A DNA stretch of 64,000 nucleotides from Kalaharituber pfeilii (Eukaryota; Ascomycota; Pezizomycetes; Pezizales; Pezizaceae): the NCBI GenBank assembly GCA_015179045.1, contig WHUZ01000068.1, positions 248,001 to 312,000 on the forward strand, in the 5' to 3' direction. A program made the position numbers and the translations under genes. Positions 1 through 7,979 of this stretch are shown here, in pieces; within the stretch, counting starts at the first letter, position 1; every line of letters begins with the position of its first letter. The notes under the pieces were generated by a model that worked only from the letters and a program-made list of their open reading frames with translations, ran no database searches and was not told where the DNA came from.

Positions 1-171
1 TCGAAGTAGCCGAGGACCATTAGCTCATTCTAATGCAATTTTTTTAATATTCTGGTATCGCTATGAGCGGGTCAGGGGGTACGGCCGACCATTGCTCACG
101 AGCCGTGGGTCCTCTGCTGGGAGGTCACTGGGCAGTGTCAAAACATGACATCCGCTACCCGTATATTGCTG

Positions 172-263
172 TTACTACTAGCCAGTAAAATATGTATTCG
201 GACAGGGGTACTAATGCACAACTTGCGCTATGTCCGAATACATATTTTACTAGCTAGTAATAA
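172..263. repeat. Near-perfect 33-bp inverted repeat (hairpin)
   Basis: Arms 172-204 and 231-263 are reverse complements over 33 bp with two mismatches, separated by a 26-bp loop. Both mismatches are C on the left arm against T on the complement of the right arm, so both would be tolerated as G-U pairs in RNA or could be C-to-T decay. No coding region overlaps. It could be a minimal foldback element or the end of an unrecognised repeat; nothing else in 1-830 is recognisable. Confidence 0.85.
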
Positions 264-830
264 ATAAATTCTTTTCTGTTACTGTTACTAATAGATAGTT
301 CTTTCTGACTGCTGTTTCGTCTGTTTATTGGTTAATGTTCTGTTCTTTCATTTAACATATCCATGACCTACACTACGTTGCCATTATGTTTATGAATCAT
401 CATTCCGTGACTTCCGCACCTGCCTGATATGTTACACCTGCCTGTCTAGTCATGGTTCTGCAGTCACGTCATGCAATGCTCATCATGTATATAATCTTGA
501 TTGTTCTGCATCTCTTTAATCAATCAGACTTATTGGACAGATCTTCTTTATTCCTACAGAGAAGCTCTCTCTTGTTTTTCCTACCTGACGAAGCCCTCCT
601 CATTCTACGTGCGAAGCCGGAATTCCAAGGTCGACGTTAAGTCAGGCAATTCGCCTCAAAGGGATACTTCGGGTTCTACTGTGTGGTGCCGTGTTGAGAG
701 TATGTGCAAGTGCGAACGTACAAGCAAGGCGAGAACAACTGATGTCTATATGTATTAAATATAGTAGAAGGTGATCAGTAAGAACATAAAAGCAAGATAC
801 GTAAAGAATAGTTGAAATTAAAGGAGAATT

Positions 831-844
831 GAAGACAGGAATAA
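831..844 (+). repeat. Target-site duplication, left copy (LINE A1)
   Basis: The 14-bp gaagacaggaataa is repeated exactly at 2301-2314, directly after the poly(A) of the element between them. Confidence 0.92.
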
Positions 845-1154
845 CGCACCGACCACAACCTCCACAGAACGAGTTTTTGGAGCGACTTCGCAACCACAAT
901 TGGATTACTCACGAACCTTACTTGGATCAGTAGTTTTCAGTACGCTGATTCTGGTAATCAGATTTTTATCCCAAAAAATTTTGTTTTTGCCACGTCGGCC
1001 ACACACAACGCGTCTTCTCTGACACGACGTAACTTACCCACGGAGTGGCCACTGAGGAAATCGGTTTGTACCTGTTACTCCACTGCCACCAGCACCTACA
1101 CCTCCACCACCGCCACCACTAAACCAATCGATACCGCCACATGCTTGCCTACCA

Positions 1155-2084
1155 TTGAACTTCAACTCCTCAGCCAAGGAATGGGCAGCCCAACTCCAAA
1201 AGACATCGCCAGCTTTTGTTTTAGACGTGATGCACAATCTTTTGTTTGAGATAGCGATAGCAGAAAGAGTAGATATTGAGGAGAGTTATGAGCTGGCACA
1301 TAAGTACTTTAAGAATATTCAACTCTCTATAAGTTCTATTTGCAAAAAGTACTATGGAGATAAGGAGTCAGACTCTACCAAACCAAACACATCTACTCCA
1401 CCTATGCGTAATGTGGATACGCAAATGGAGCGACCATCTTATGTGGAAGCAGCCGCCCAAACCTCCATATTGCAAAATGTGGCTACCCGAACAGAGCGAC
1501 CATCATATGCAGAAGCAGCTGCCCAAACCTCCACAGCTCCCTCGAAGATCAGGCCAGCCCCTCCCACTCCACCCAGTGTTAAGAAGAGAGACCCACCTGC
1601 CCGTGCCAAAGGAAAGATCACCTCTAGGGCCACTTCTACCACAACCTCGCCATCGCCCGTAGGGCGGCACGCGAGTGATGATATTAAAAAAAAAAAAAAA
1701 AAAAAAAAAACTTATATCACAAAGAGCAAGCCCCTTTTATCAGAAAAGCCAGAACTACGACCTGCCACTTCAACAATAGTAGTTCATGGAATAGCAGTGA
1801 CCAAGAGACTGGTGAATGTTCGGAAGTGGTTGGAGGGGGATAATGAATTGGGTACAAAAATCGCTGGGGCTCGATGGCTGTTGAAGCAAGAGAGGAGGAA
1901 GGGAATTGCGACTAGTTCAGTTGTTGTTTACCTGGAGGGGGCAGGTAGAACTAGTCAAATACCAGAGACTCTACGCATCGGAGGTAAGAAGTACAGATGG
2001 GATGCGTATGAGTGGGATAGGGGAAGGAAAGACAAAGGAAAGCAGGTGGGTAGGGCCCGGGAGGATGCAATAGAGACTGATTAA
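1155..2084 (+). CDS. LINE ORF1 (gag-like) protein, probably decayed
   Basis: Open for 309 codons, but the first codon is TTG. The ATG context seen in the sister element (ccaccatgg) is altered here, so the native start appears lost; the first in-frame ATG lies near 1230. Residues of about 84-127 contain a 22-residue tandem repeat built around ERPSYVEAAAQT / ERPSYAEAAAQT, followed by a Pro/Ser/Thr-rich basic middle. The C-terminal part (TIVVHGIAVTKRLVNVRKWL and GARWLLKQERRKG) matches the C-terminal part of the ORF1 at 56,973-57,923 and is the conserved RNA-binding-like region. A run of ten lysines is encoded by an inserted poly(A) tract; the frame survives it. Likely role: nucleic-acid-binding coat or chaperone protein of the retrotransposon RNP. 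Confidence 0.6.
   Translation: MNFNSSAKEWAAQLQKTSPAFVLDVMHNLLFEIAIAERVDIEESYELAHKYFKNIQLSISSICKKYYGDKESDSTKPNTSTPPMRNVDTQMERPSYVEAAAQTSILQNVATRTERPSYAEAAAQTSTAPSKIRPAPPTPPSVKKRDPPARAKGKITSRATSTTTSPSPVGRHASDDIKKKKKKKKTYITKSKPLLSEKPELRPATSTIVVHGIAVTKRLVNVRKWLEGDNELGTKIAGARWLLKQERRKGIATSSVVVYLEGAGRTSQIPETLRIGGKKYRWDAYEWDRGRKDKGKQVGRAREDAIETD
1643..1710 (+). mobile_element. Family B retroposon tail inserted in ORF1
   Basis: The segment ctcgccatcgcccgtagggc...gatgatatt plus about 25 A matches the family B 3' end seen at eight sites in this window. Possible TSDs acttctaccac (1632-1642) and acttatatcac (1710-1720) share 9 of 11 bases. It sits inside the family A element, so it is younger than that element. 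Confidence 0.7.
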
Positions 2085-2300
2085 GAACCCATTGTGTGTA
2101 TTGTTGTGCTTGGTCCACTGTCTGTCTGCATTTGTTCATCTGCTGTGAAGCCGTGTAGACAGATATGTAGTATGCGTGATCCGGCCCACAATCCAGTGTC
2201 ACAGACCTGCCTCCAGGTAATAAAGGGGCCCTGCCATAGGCTGAGAGCCTCTATGCGGGGTTAGGTGATCAAAAAAAAAAAAAAAAAAAGAAAAAAAAAA

Positions 2301-2314
2301 GAAGACAGGAATAA
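2301..2314 (+). repeat. Target-site duplication, right copy (LINE A1)
   Basis: Exact second copy of the 14-bp sequence at 831-844, immediately after the A-rich tail. Confidence 0.92.
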
Positions 2315-2415
2315 AGAACTGAATCATATAATAGAAGAACTAGATGTATAGGAAAGAACTGAATTGTTGAAATGAAGAGCTGTACAGAATCACCGCCTCT
2401 TATCCTGCTAGCCAA

Positions 2416-2750
2416 ATAGGAAAGGCAGACAGCCCGGAATGCAGGTGGTGTGGGGAACGGGAGGAGACGACGACACGCCTACTGGAGAAATGCAGGGTAT
2501 GGAAGAAACTCTGGCCAGGGGGCAGAGAAAACATCAAGACACCCCCGAAGGGCTCTGGCAGCGATAAAGACCCACTAGTGACACTAATGAAACGGATGGA
2601 AGATTGACGAGCATGGACTGGGCAGGACACACCTTTTACTACATTTCATTTTATTCTAAATTTCCCTTTTCCCTTCTTTGGTCCCAGTTACCTCTCATGT
2701 ACATAATCTCGCGAGTAATGATATTAAGAAAAAAAAAGAAAAAAAAAACC
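2416..2750 (+). mobile_element. 5'-truncated LINE, family B (ORF2 C-terminus)
   Basis: A 9-bp TSD gctagccaa flanks it (2407-2415 and 2751-2759). It begins inside the C-terminal end of a LINE ORF2: reading from the left TSD, the frame gives CRWCGEREETTTRLLEKC, a CCHC zinc-knuckle arrangement typical of LINE ORF2 C-termini, and stops at TGA near 2605. A 3' UTR of about 130 bp follows, then the tail gcgagtaatgatattaag and poly(A). This copy gives the family B tail its identity as a LINE 3' end rather than a simple repeat. Confidence 0.82.
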
Positions 2751-2759
2751 GCTAGCCAA

Positions 2760-3365
2760 CCAATTATCCCATTCTAAATCACACTTCCTTCCAGCCTTAC
2801 CCTCATTCCCAGTACTCGCTTACTGTACAACCCACGTGACCTGCAGCCGCCTGGGCCAGCCTGAATAGCATCAGCCAATCAGTAACTGAATTTTGGCCTT
2901 TGATCATCAAGATCAGCGTATATCCTTGAATGACTACAACGAATTAGCAGCTGAAGAACTGCCTTGGCCACATAGTTACCTATTCATAGACAATGTAATA
3001 ATACGTAATAATTGACTGAATTGAGTAATTTCCATTATGATACAGCCAAGCACTAGGTCACCTGGCGACTGTACTTATACGTGTAAGATTATCAGAATAG
3101 CTCTTAGACAGTTTTACAGAATTTAGGTACTGTAGATGCGAAACTGAGAAAGTGGAATTGAGAAGATATTGAGTGCGAAAAGTGGGAGGAGAATGTAGTT
3201 TACTCCGCTATGGTGTGAGAGGGATTACGCAGGTGCCCACCTGTACTTAGGTGATCAGAACGAGAACACAAAACACTGAATACAGAACACAGTAAAAAAT
3301 GGACAGCATAGTGGTCTTCAATGAAATAGCTACCTTAGCACACAGGCTCAAACTGGTGGTGCTCG
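2760..3365. other. Intergenic, no gene seen
   Basis: AT-leaning sequence with no coding signal. The right part (from about 3240) may be the decayed left portion of the hAT-like repeat that ends at 3730, but I could not align it convincingly. Confidence 0.5.
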
Positions 3366-3513
3366 TAGTGTTTGCGCGAACTGGTCTGCCTGAACCGGCC
3401 TGAATGGTCTGAATGGCCTGAATCGGCCTGCATGTTTCAGGCCGGCCCAGGCCATCAGAAGCTCCGCCGGGGCCGCCCCAGGCGGTTTCAGGCCTGGCCG
3501 GTTGGGAACACTG
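3366..3513. mobile_element. Short hAT-like element with GGCCTG subterminal repeats
   Basis: The left end tagtgtttgcgcgaactgg and right end gttgggaacactg are versions of the CAGTGTTCCCAAC terminal repeat of the element at 11,446-12,450. Almost all of the interior is an array of GGCCTG/CAGGCC hexamers in alternating orientation. The flanking 8-mers (ggtgctcg and gctgtgcg) match at only 5 of 8 positions, so the TSD is decayed. It is nested in a second copy of the same family (3514-3730). Confidence 0.6.
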
Positions 3514-3730
3514 GCTGTGCGTGATAATGGAAAGCGATACTGGCGGTGCAAATCTGCAAGCAAAATCCTGAAAGGTTTTTTCTTCTAATATATCATTAAT
3601 CGCGTGCCGCATCCTAAACCTTAGAAAATGAGGTATACATAGAAGTTACAGTACGTTCTGTATATAGCTACTGTATAATTTAACTCACACTGCAGCCGGA
3701 ATGGTCTGAACCGGCCTGTTGGGAATACTG
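3514..3730 (-). mobile_element. Remnant of hAT-like element (inverted relative to 11.4 kb)
   Basis: Read on the minus strand from 3730 it starts with cagtattcccaac, a short GGCCTG block, then the AT-rich stretch gtgtgagttaa...acagtagctatatacagaac and the ccgccagtatcgctttcc block, which also occur in order at 11,690-11,800. It is therefore one end of the larger element, interrupted by the copy at 3366-3513. Confidence 0.65.
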
Positions 3731-3890
3731 GCCACACCTACAAAGTGATCTACTAAGTGAAGCCTCTTTCCCCCTACCCCCCTTCTCGCGACCAAACATA
3801 TGTTGATAGAAATATCGGATATAGAGCTACTTTGGGAAGGCCCTTTTCTAGTTTTACAACCACTATTAACCTAACCGCTGTGAAAATATC

Positions 3891-3909
3891 GGGCGGCATG
3901 CGATCACTG

Positions 3910-3946
<37 letters not shown>

Positions 3947-3947
3947 C
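3891..3947 (+). mobile_element. Tail-only family B retroposon insertion
   Basis: gggcggcatgcgatcactga tatt plus about 30 A, flanked by the 9-bp TSD gaaaatatc (3882-3890 and 3948-3956). Only about 24 bases of LINE sequence are present. It lies 50 bp beyond the stop codon of the gene at 3997-5097. Confidence 0.82.
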
Positions 3948-3996
3948 GAAAATATCTTCAAAACTCGCTCGTCTTACACCCCTTTCTCACCCTGAC

Positions 3997-5097
3997 TCAG
4001 CCTTCCAGACTTTTTGAAAGATCAACCTGCTGCATCTCCCGAACCAGCCAGGCTTGCAGTTCTGTAATCTTCCACGCGTTCGGAACCTGCATCTCTTTAG
4101 CATCTGGTGTCGGTATGGCTGGTATGATGTCCCTCAGCGACCGGCCCCTTGCAGCGCGTTCCTCCATCTGGCGCACCTGCTTGTCCAGGATTTCAGGGGA
4201 CAGCTTTGCGCTCGATCTTCTCGAGCCACTGCTTGAGGGGGTAGCACTTCTGAAAGCAGCAGTGCCACTTGGGGAGCGTCTCGAGACGTCCGGGGAGGTA
4301 GGTATGGAGGAAGTGCGCCTGCTCGATTGGGCACTGGCGCAGCTTACTCTAGCTATCGTCCCATGAGTTGTTATTCTTTGGAAGGGCGGTGTCGAGGGGA
4401 TTCTTGTTGGGACATAAGTACGCGCAGGCGTCTTATCCGCTAAGGGGATCCGTATTCCAGTACTCTGTGCAGGAGCCATCCTAAAAGGGGACGGCTCTTG
4501 TGGGCAAGCTCCGATGGAGCTGGCTTGGTGTAGAGGCACCCGGACTGGACCACGTGTGGGTGGAGCCCTGCCAAGTGCAATATCATAAACAGGTAGTTCC
4601 TGTAATGGAACTCTAAGCCTGTCACTCCTCGAGGGCTCAGTTATTGCTAGCCTACCTCTCATCAAAGGCCCTTCGCCCTCTAGTACTGGTTGTAAAGTCC
4701 TGTACTGCGAAGATGGCTTAGGCACTATCGTCTGGTTAGCTGCTAAATTACCTTCAGGACAAAATACAGAGAATGCTTTTTGGAGTGATTTATTTCGAGG
4801 CCCAGTGGCTCTCAATCCCTGCTGGGAAACTTCAAAGAGCTCAGTTGCTTTTTCTTTGCCCTTGTAAGATGAGGCAAACGGATCAATAGGCGGCAACCCA
4901 ATAACCAATCCAGCCGGGGATGATGGGAGGATCATATCTAGTGCTCCAGAGTCCTCTTCACTTAGTGGAGGGATATACGAATGGAAATCGTTTGGGCTGA
5001 TCCTTGCTGATGTGACTGGAGTCTCTCTGGTTGGAAACTTCCCTGAGCACTCGGGATCTCGTGATTTGTTAGATCTTGTTTTGGAAAATGCTGCCAT
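3997..5097 (-). CDS. Unrecognised Ser/Pro/Arg-rich protein
   Basis: A 366-codon open frame starting at an ATG (5097) and ending at TGA near 3997. No catalytic motif, signal peptide or membrane segment is visible. Residues 1-270 are low-complexity and basic (Ser/Pro/Arg/Thr), with short VRVPLHQ / IRIPLADK / LRVPLQEL-like repeats that could be docking peptides. The final 70 residues (from DKQVRQMEERAARGRSLRDI) look helical and end in an acidic/aliphatic stretch. It is a single exon as drawn; an upstream exon or a longer first exon cannot be excluded. Intergenic DNA with retroposon scars borders it on both sides, which gives no functional context. The long open frame with ordinary codon usage suggests a real gene. 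Confidence 0.6.
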   Translation of the reverse strand: MAAFSKTRSNKSRDPECSGKFPTRETPVTSARISPNDFHSYIPPLSEEDSGALDMILPSSPAGLVIGLPPIDPFASSYKGKEKATELFEVSQQGLRATGPRNKSLQKAFSVFCPEGNLAANQTIVPKPSSQYRTLQPVLEGEGPLMRGRLAITEPSRSDRLRVPLQELPVYDIALGRAPPTRGPVRVPLHQASSIGACPQEPSPFRMAPAQSTGIRIPLADKTPARTYVPTRIPSTPPFQRITTHGTIARVSCASAQSSRRTSSIPTSPDVSRRSPSGTAAFRSATPSSSGSRRSSAKLSPEILDKQVRQMEERAARGRSLRDIIPAIPTPDAKEMQVPNAWKITELQAWLVREMQQVDLSKSLEG

Positions 5098-5238
5098 TTC
5101 CTCTTGATGCTATGAAATACGTTGAATGGTATAGTGCTGTGGAGTGTTAGTACCTAGTTGGAAGCTATTATGTTTGTAAATTTATAAAGTGTTGAGAAGA
5201 TTGTAGTTTTGTTTGAATGTCTGAATTTTACGGGACCT

Positions 5239-5276
5239 TTTTTTTTTTTTTTTTATTTCATTACTCGCGTGCCGTA
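5239..5276 (-). mobile_element. Tail-only family B retroposon insertion
   Basis: On the minus strand: tacggcacgcgagtaatgaaat followed by A-rich sequence. The 9-bp flanks acgggacct (5230-5238) and acggggcct (5277-5285) differ at one base and look like the TSD. Confidence 0.72.
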
Positions 5277-5285
5277 ACGGGGCCT

Positions 5286-6139
5286 TGAGTTCAACTCATC
5301 ACCATATATATAGCCATTGGATTCCAAAAGCAGAGGCCATGCTGGCGAGCACCAGTGTAAGCTCGATGTCGTTTTGGCCATCAGCATAATCTGTGGTTGG
5401 CCATCAATATACCAACTGGTGTTGGCCATATTGGCGCGCGACTTGGACGCTTGCTTCGTTACCCTTAACATACATAACACAAGTCTCCCTGTACCATACT
5501 CTGTATGTACCTAGCTATACTGTGTAACGTCATGCAGCTGTCGTCAGTCCTGGTACGTACGCAGTGCAGTTGTGATTATGCAACCAAGATGTCCGATTGT
5601 TTTAGAGCCAGACCTTGCCTTCGATGATGTACCAGACCGCATATTCAAGCACGCAACTCGACCTCAATAGAGTCCAGAAAATACCTTATTTATATATGTT
5701 TCTCTTTTATAGATTTAGAGCGTCTCTACGCAATGGTTTTCGCTGCATGACAACCCAGTATTGCTGTGCACATGCGTAAGTGCACGCTCCAATACGACGA
5801 TGAAATTCTCTACATATTAGCCCGCATTGAAGTGCCACAAGCCATATGCGGGCGAAAGTTGCGCAGATTTCGGTGCCCGGAATGCGAAGGGTGCCCGGGC
5901 AGGTTGTGAATTACAATAGTAAACATCAAAGGGCGGACGCTATCCGAAAAGAACGTAAGTTACCGGAATCTTTCTAGCACACCCGGTGGTTTCCTTTGGT
6001 CATATAGTTAGGTTACTTGTTGCAGTGTCCGAGAATTAAACTTATACATGTAGTACCCTGACAAGGTTCGCGGCCATGCTAGAACAGATCCAGGAAAAAT
6101 GTAAATCCAAATCCGTGTTCAGAATCTAAAAAAGCAGCA

Positions 6140-6183
<44 letters not shown>

Positions 6184-7200
6184 GTTTTGTTTCTCCTCGC
6201 AAGGGCGGGATCCTTTCGGAACGCAGGATTCTCGCAAGGGACTTGAGAATTTCCCTCGCAAAGTCGGTGTACGGCTCACAGTGTGCTGTGTAGGCAGTGC
6301 AGTTGGTGGTGGTGGTGGTGGTGTAAGGTTGGGACACGGGAGCGTAGTTACTGTAGCGAAAGCAAAAGCGTGATAATCAGGGAACTCTGTGATTTTACCA
6401 GAATACGAAATTAATTTGGTTTCCCGGTTGATACATAGTTATAATTTTATCCTGGGGACATGAATTCCCCGGAGGCAGCGCATAAATCACTTGACGGCGA
6501 ACCCTAACCCTACCCACCCTACCCTTCGTGGCGGAAGGTTCTGGAAGTGGCAGAAACGCGAGCTGGATGGGTCTTGCAGGATGCGGGGAGATGCCCTCCT
6601 CCTTGACACCTCGTCGCCCTCCTCCTCTCACCTCGACGTCCTCCGCCATCTCAGTTACAGTTCAATAGAGACCCTCACCTGTCTCGCACATCTGTGCTTC
6701 CCTCTATCCTACCCTCCCTCATACAATGCCCGGTACAGTCAATGACAGAAACGTCGGGAACGAATGGCACGGTGTAGGCGAGGCTTACCGTATACGCACA
6801 GAGAACTCATGGCGCGAGGAACCCCTGAAGATAGGAACGCCACATGAGGAAATCCGCACCTATACTAGATACATAGTATAACAACAATGACGCAACCCAC
6901 TCTCTTACACCCCGACACCGGACATTTCGTTCTGCGAGCTTTTCACACCACGCCCGTCAGTCTAGAAGCGGTAGTGCAATACCATCCGTCGAATCTTACA
7001 CCAGAACATATATCAGGAAACAGAATGGCTACTGTATAGTCTATATATGCAATCAATACTCTCGAACCCTTGCCGCGTCCCTCGTCGATTTTTTTTTTTT
7101 TTTTCCTGGTCAACGTTGTGCGATGTGCATTAACTTTCGTACGTAAACACTAGAGGCTTGAGCGCGCGTTACAGCGACGCGCTATGCTGTTAAAGGGGCA
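5286..7200. other. Intergenic with simple repeats, no gene seen
   Basis: No coding region supported. It contains a T40 tract (6143-6182) followed by sequence unlike tail families A or B, a (GGT)7 microsatellite at about 6303-6324, and a T16 run at 7089-7104. The T40 tract may mark a third retroposon family on the minus strand. Confidence 0.5.
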
Positions 7201-7355
7201 TTGCAAGTAGTGTTGAGCCGTTGCAACCAGATGGTTCAAGAGTACCCATCCTTGTTTGTTCTATTGTACTCCTTACCTACATCCACACCACTTTTACTAC
7301 TCTTGTCCTGTTACACTTTCTTACCTATATCGGAACCACAGCATCACATACTACC

Positions 7356-7813
7356 ATGCCACGCTCTACCAGCCCTAATGGCTCCGCCTCCGCCTCTGCC
7401 TCTGCCTCTGCCTCCATACAGCCTCCAGCCCTCCTGCGGCTTCTGCAGCCCCTCCGATGCCTTCTTCTGCAGCCCCTCTTGGGCCCTCTTCTGCATCTCC
7501 TTCACTCCCGCTAGTGCAAACTCTCATCAAAAGAAGTGGAAAACCTTCCCAAAAAGCCTAGTGGAAGGTTGGAAAGGCTATTAGCTATGCCTAAATTACA
7601 TGGAATAGATATAAGAGATGAAGATTGGGAACCGACTTTATACAGAGCGCCTAATCATGAAGCAATTTTGGCTACCATCAGAGGGAAGGTAGAGGCACAT
7701 GCTTGCACCAAATGCAGAAACAATTTCAGCCCATTCAACCTATGTATTACATTAACAAATGAGATAAAAAGAAGCTTGTACAAACTATGATACTATTATA
7801 CACGCGAGGGATG

Positions 7814-7844
<31 letters not shown>

Positions 7845-7892
7845 TACTATTATAGTAACTTTGGCAAAGAATGCAGTTTCAGGAAAAGGTAG
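7356..7892 (+). pseudogene. Pseudogene of small Cys-motif protein (DUF3716-like)
   Basis: Reading from ATG 7356, an Ala/Ser-rich N-terminus is followed in the same frame, after a TAG at 7512-7514, by GRLERLLAMPKLHGIDIRDE and the pattern ACTKCRNNFSPFNLCITL (C-x2-C-x9-C). After a second stop (TGA 7788-7790), and once the 54-bp retroposon scar is skipped, the frame ends in FGKECSFRKR. The C-x2-C ... C ... ECSF layout resembles the fungal DUF3716 family as I remember it; family membership is inference. Two stops plus an insertion make it a pseudogene. Confidence 0.5.
7801..7843 (+). mobile_element. 43-bp tail-only family B insertion with 11-bp TSD
   Basis: Exact 11-bp TSD atactattata at 7790-7800 and 7844-7854 encloses only cacgcgagggatgatatt plus 25 A. 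It interrupts the small Cys-motif pseudogene. It is the shortest clearly bounded insertion in the window. Confidence 0.88.
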
Positions 7893-7979
7893 TATATATC
7901 TTTATGTTCATAAAGTAAAAACGAATAGTTATTAGAAAATGTAGAAAGGAAATATAGCAATCATAGGCTATAAAGGGAT

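Larger units (their letters stand above)
845..2300 (+). mobile_element. ORF1-only non-LTR retrotransposon, family A (copy A1)
   Basis: A 1,456-bp element bounded by an exact 14-bp TSD and ending in poly(A). It has a 5' UTR (845-1150), a gag-like ORF1, a 3' UTR, and the family A tail (ccctgccatagg...gcggggtta) at about 2230-2270 followed by A-rich sequence. No endonuclease, reverse transcriptase or RNase H sequence is present. Its first roughly 60 bases and the T-rich, A-rich boundary of its 5' UTR resemble those of the element at 56,722-58,116, so it looks full length for its type rather than 5'-truncated. It has itself received a family B tail insertion near 1643-1710. Confidence 0.85.

Noticed and set aside
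6500..6530. ccctaaccctacccaccctaccc looked like interstitial telomere repeat
   Set aside because: Only about one and a half perfect TTAGGG-type units, then irregular C-rich sequence.
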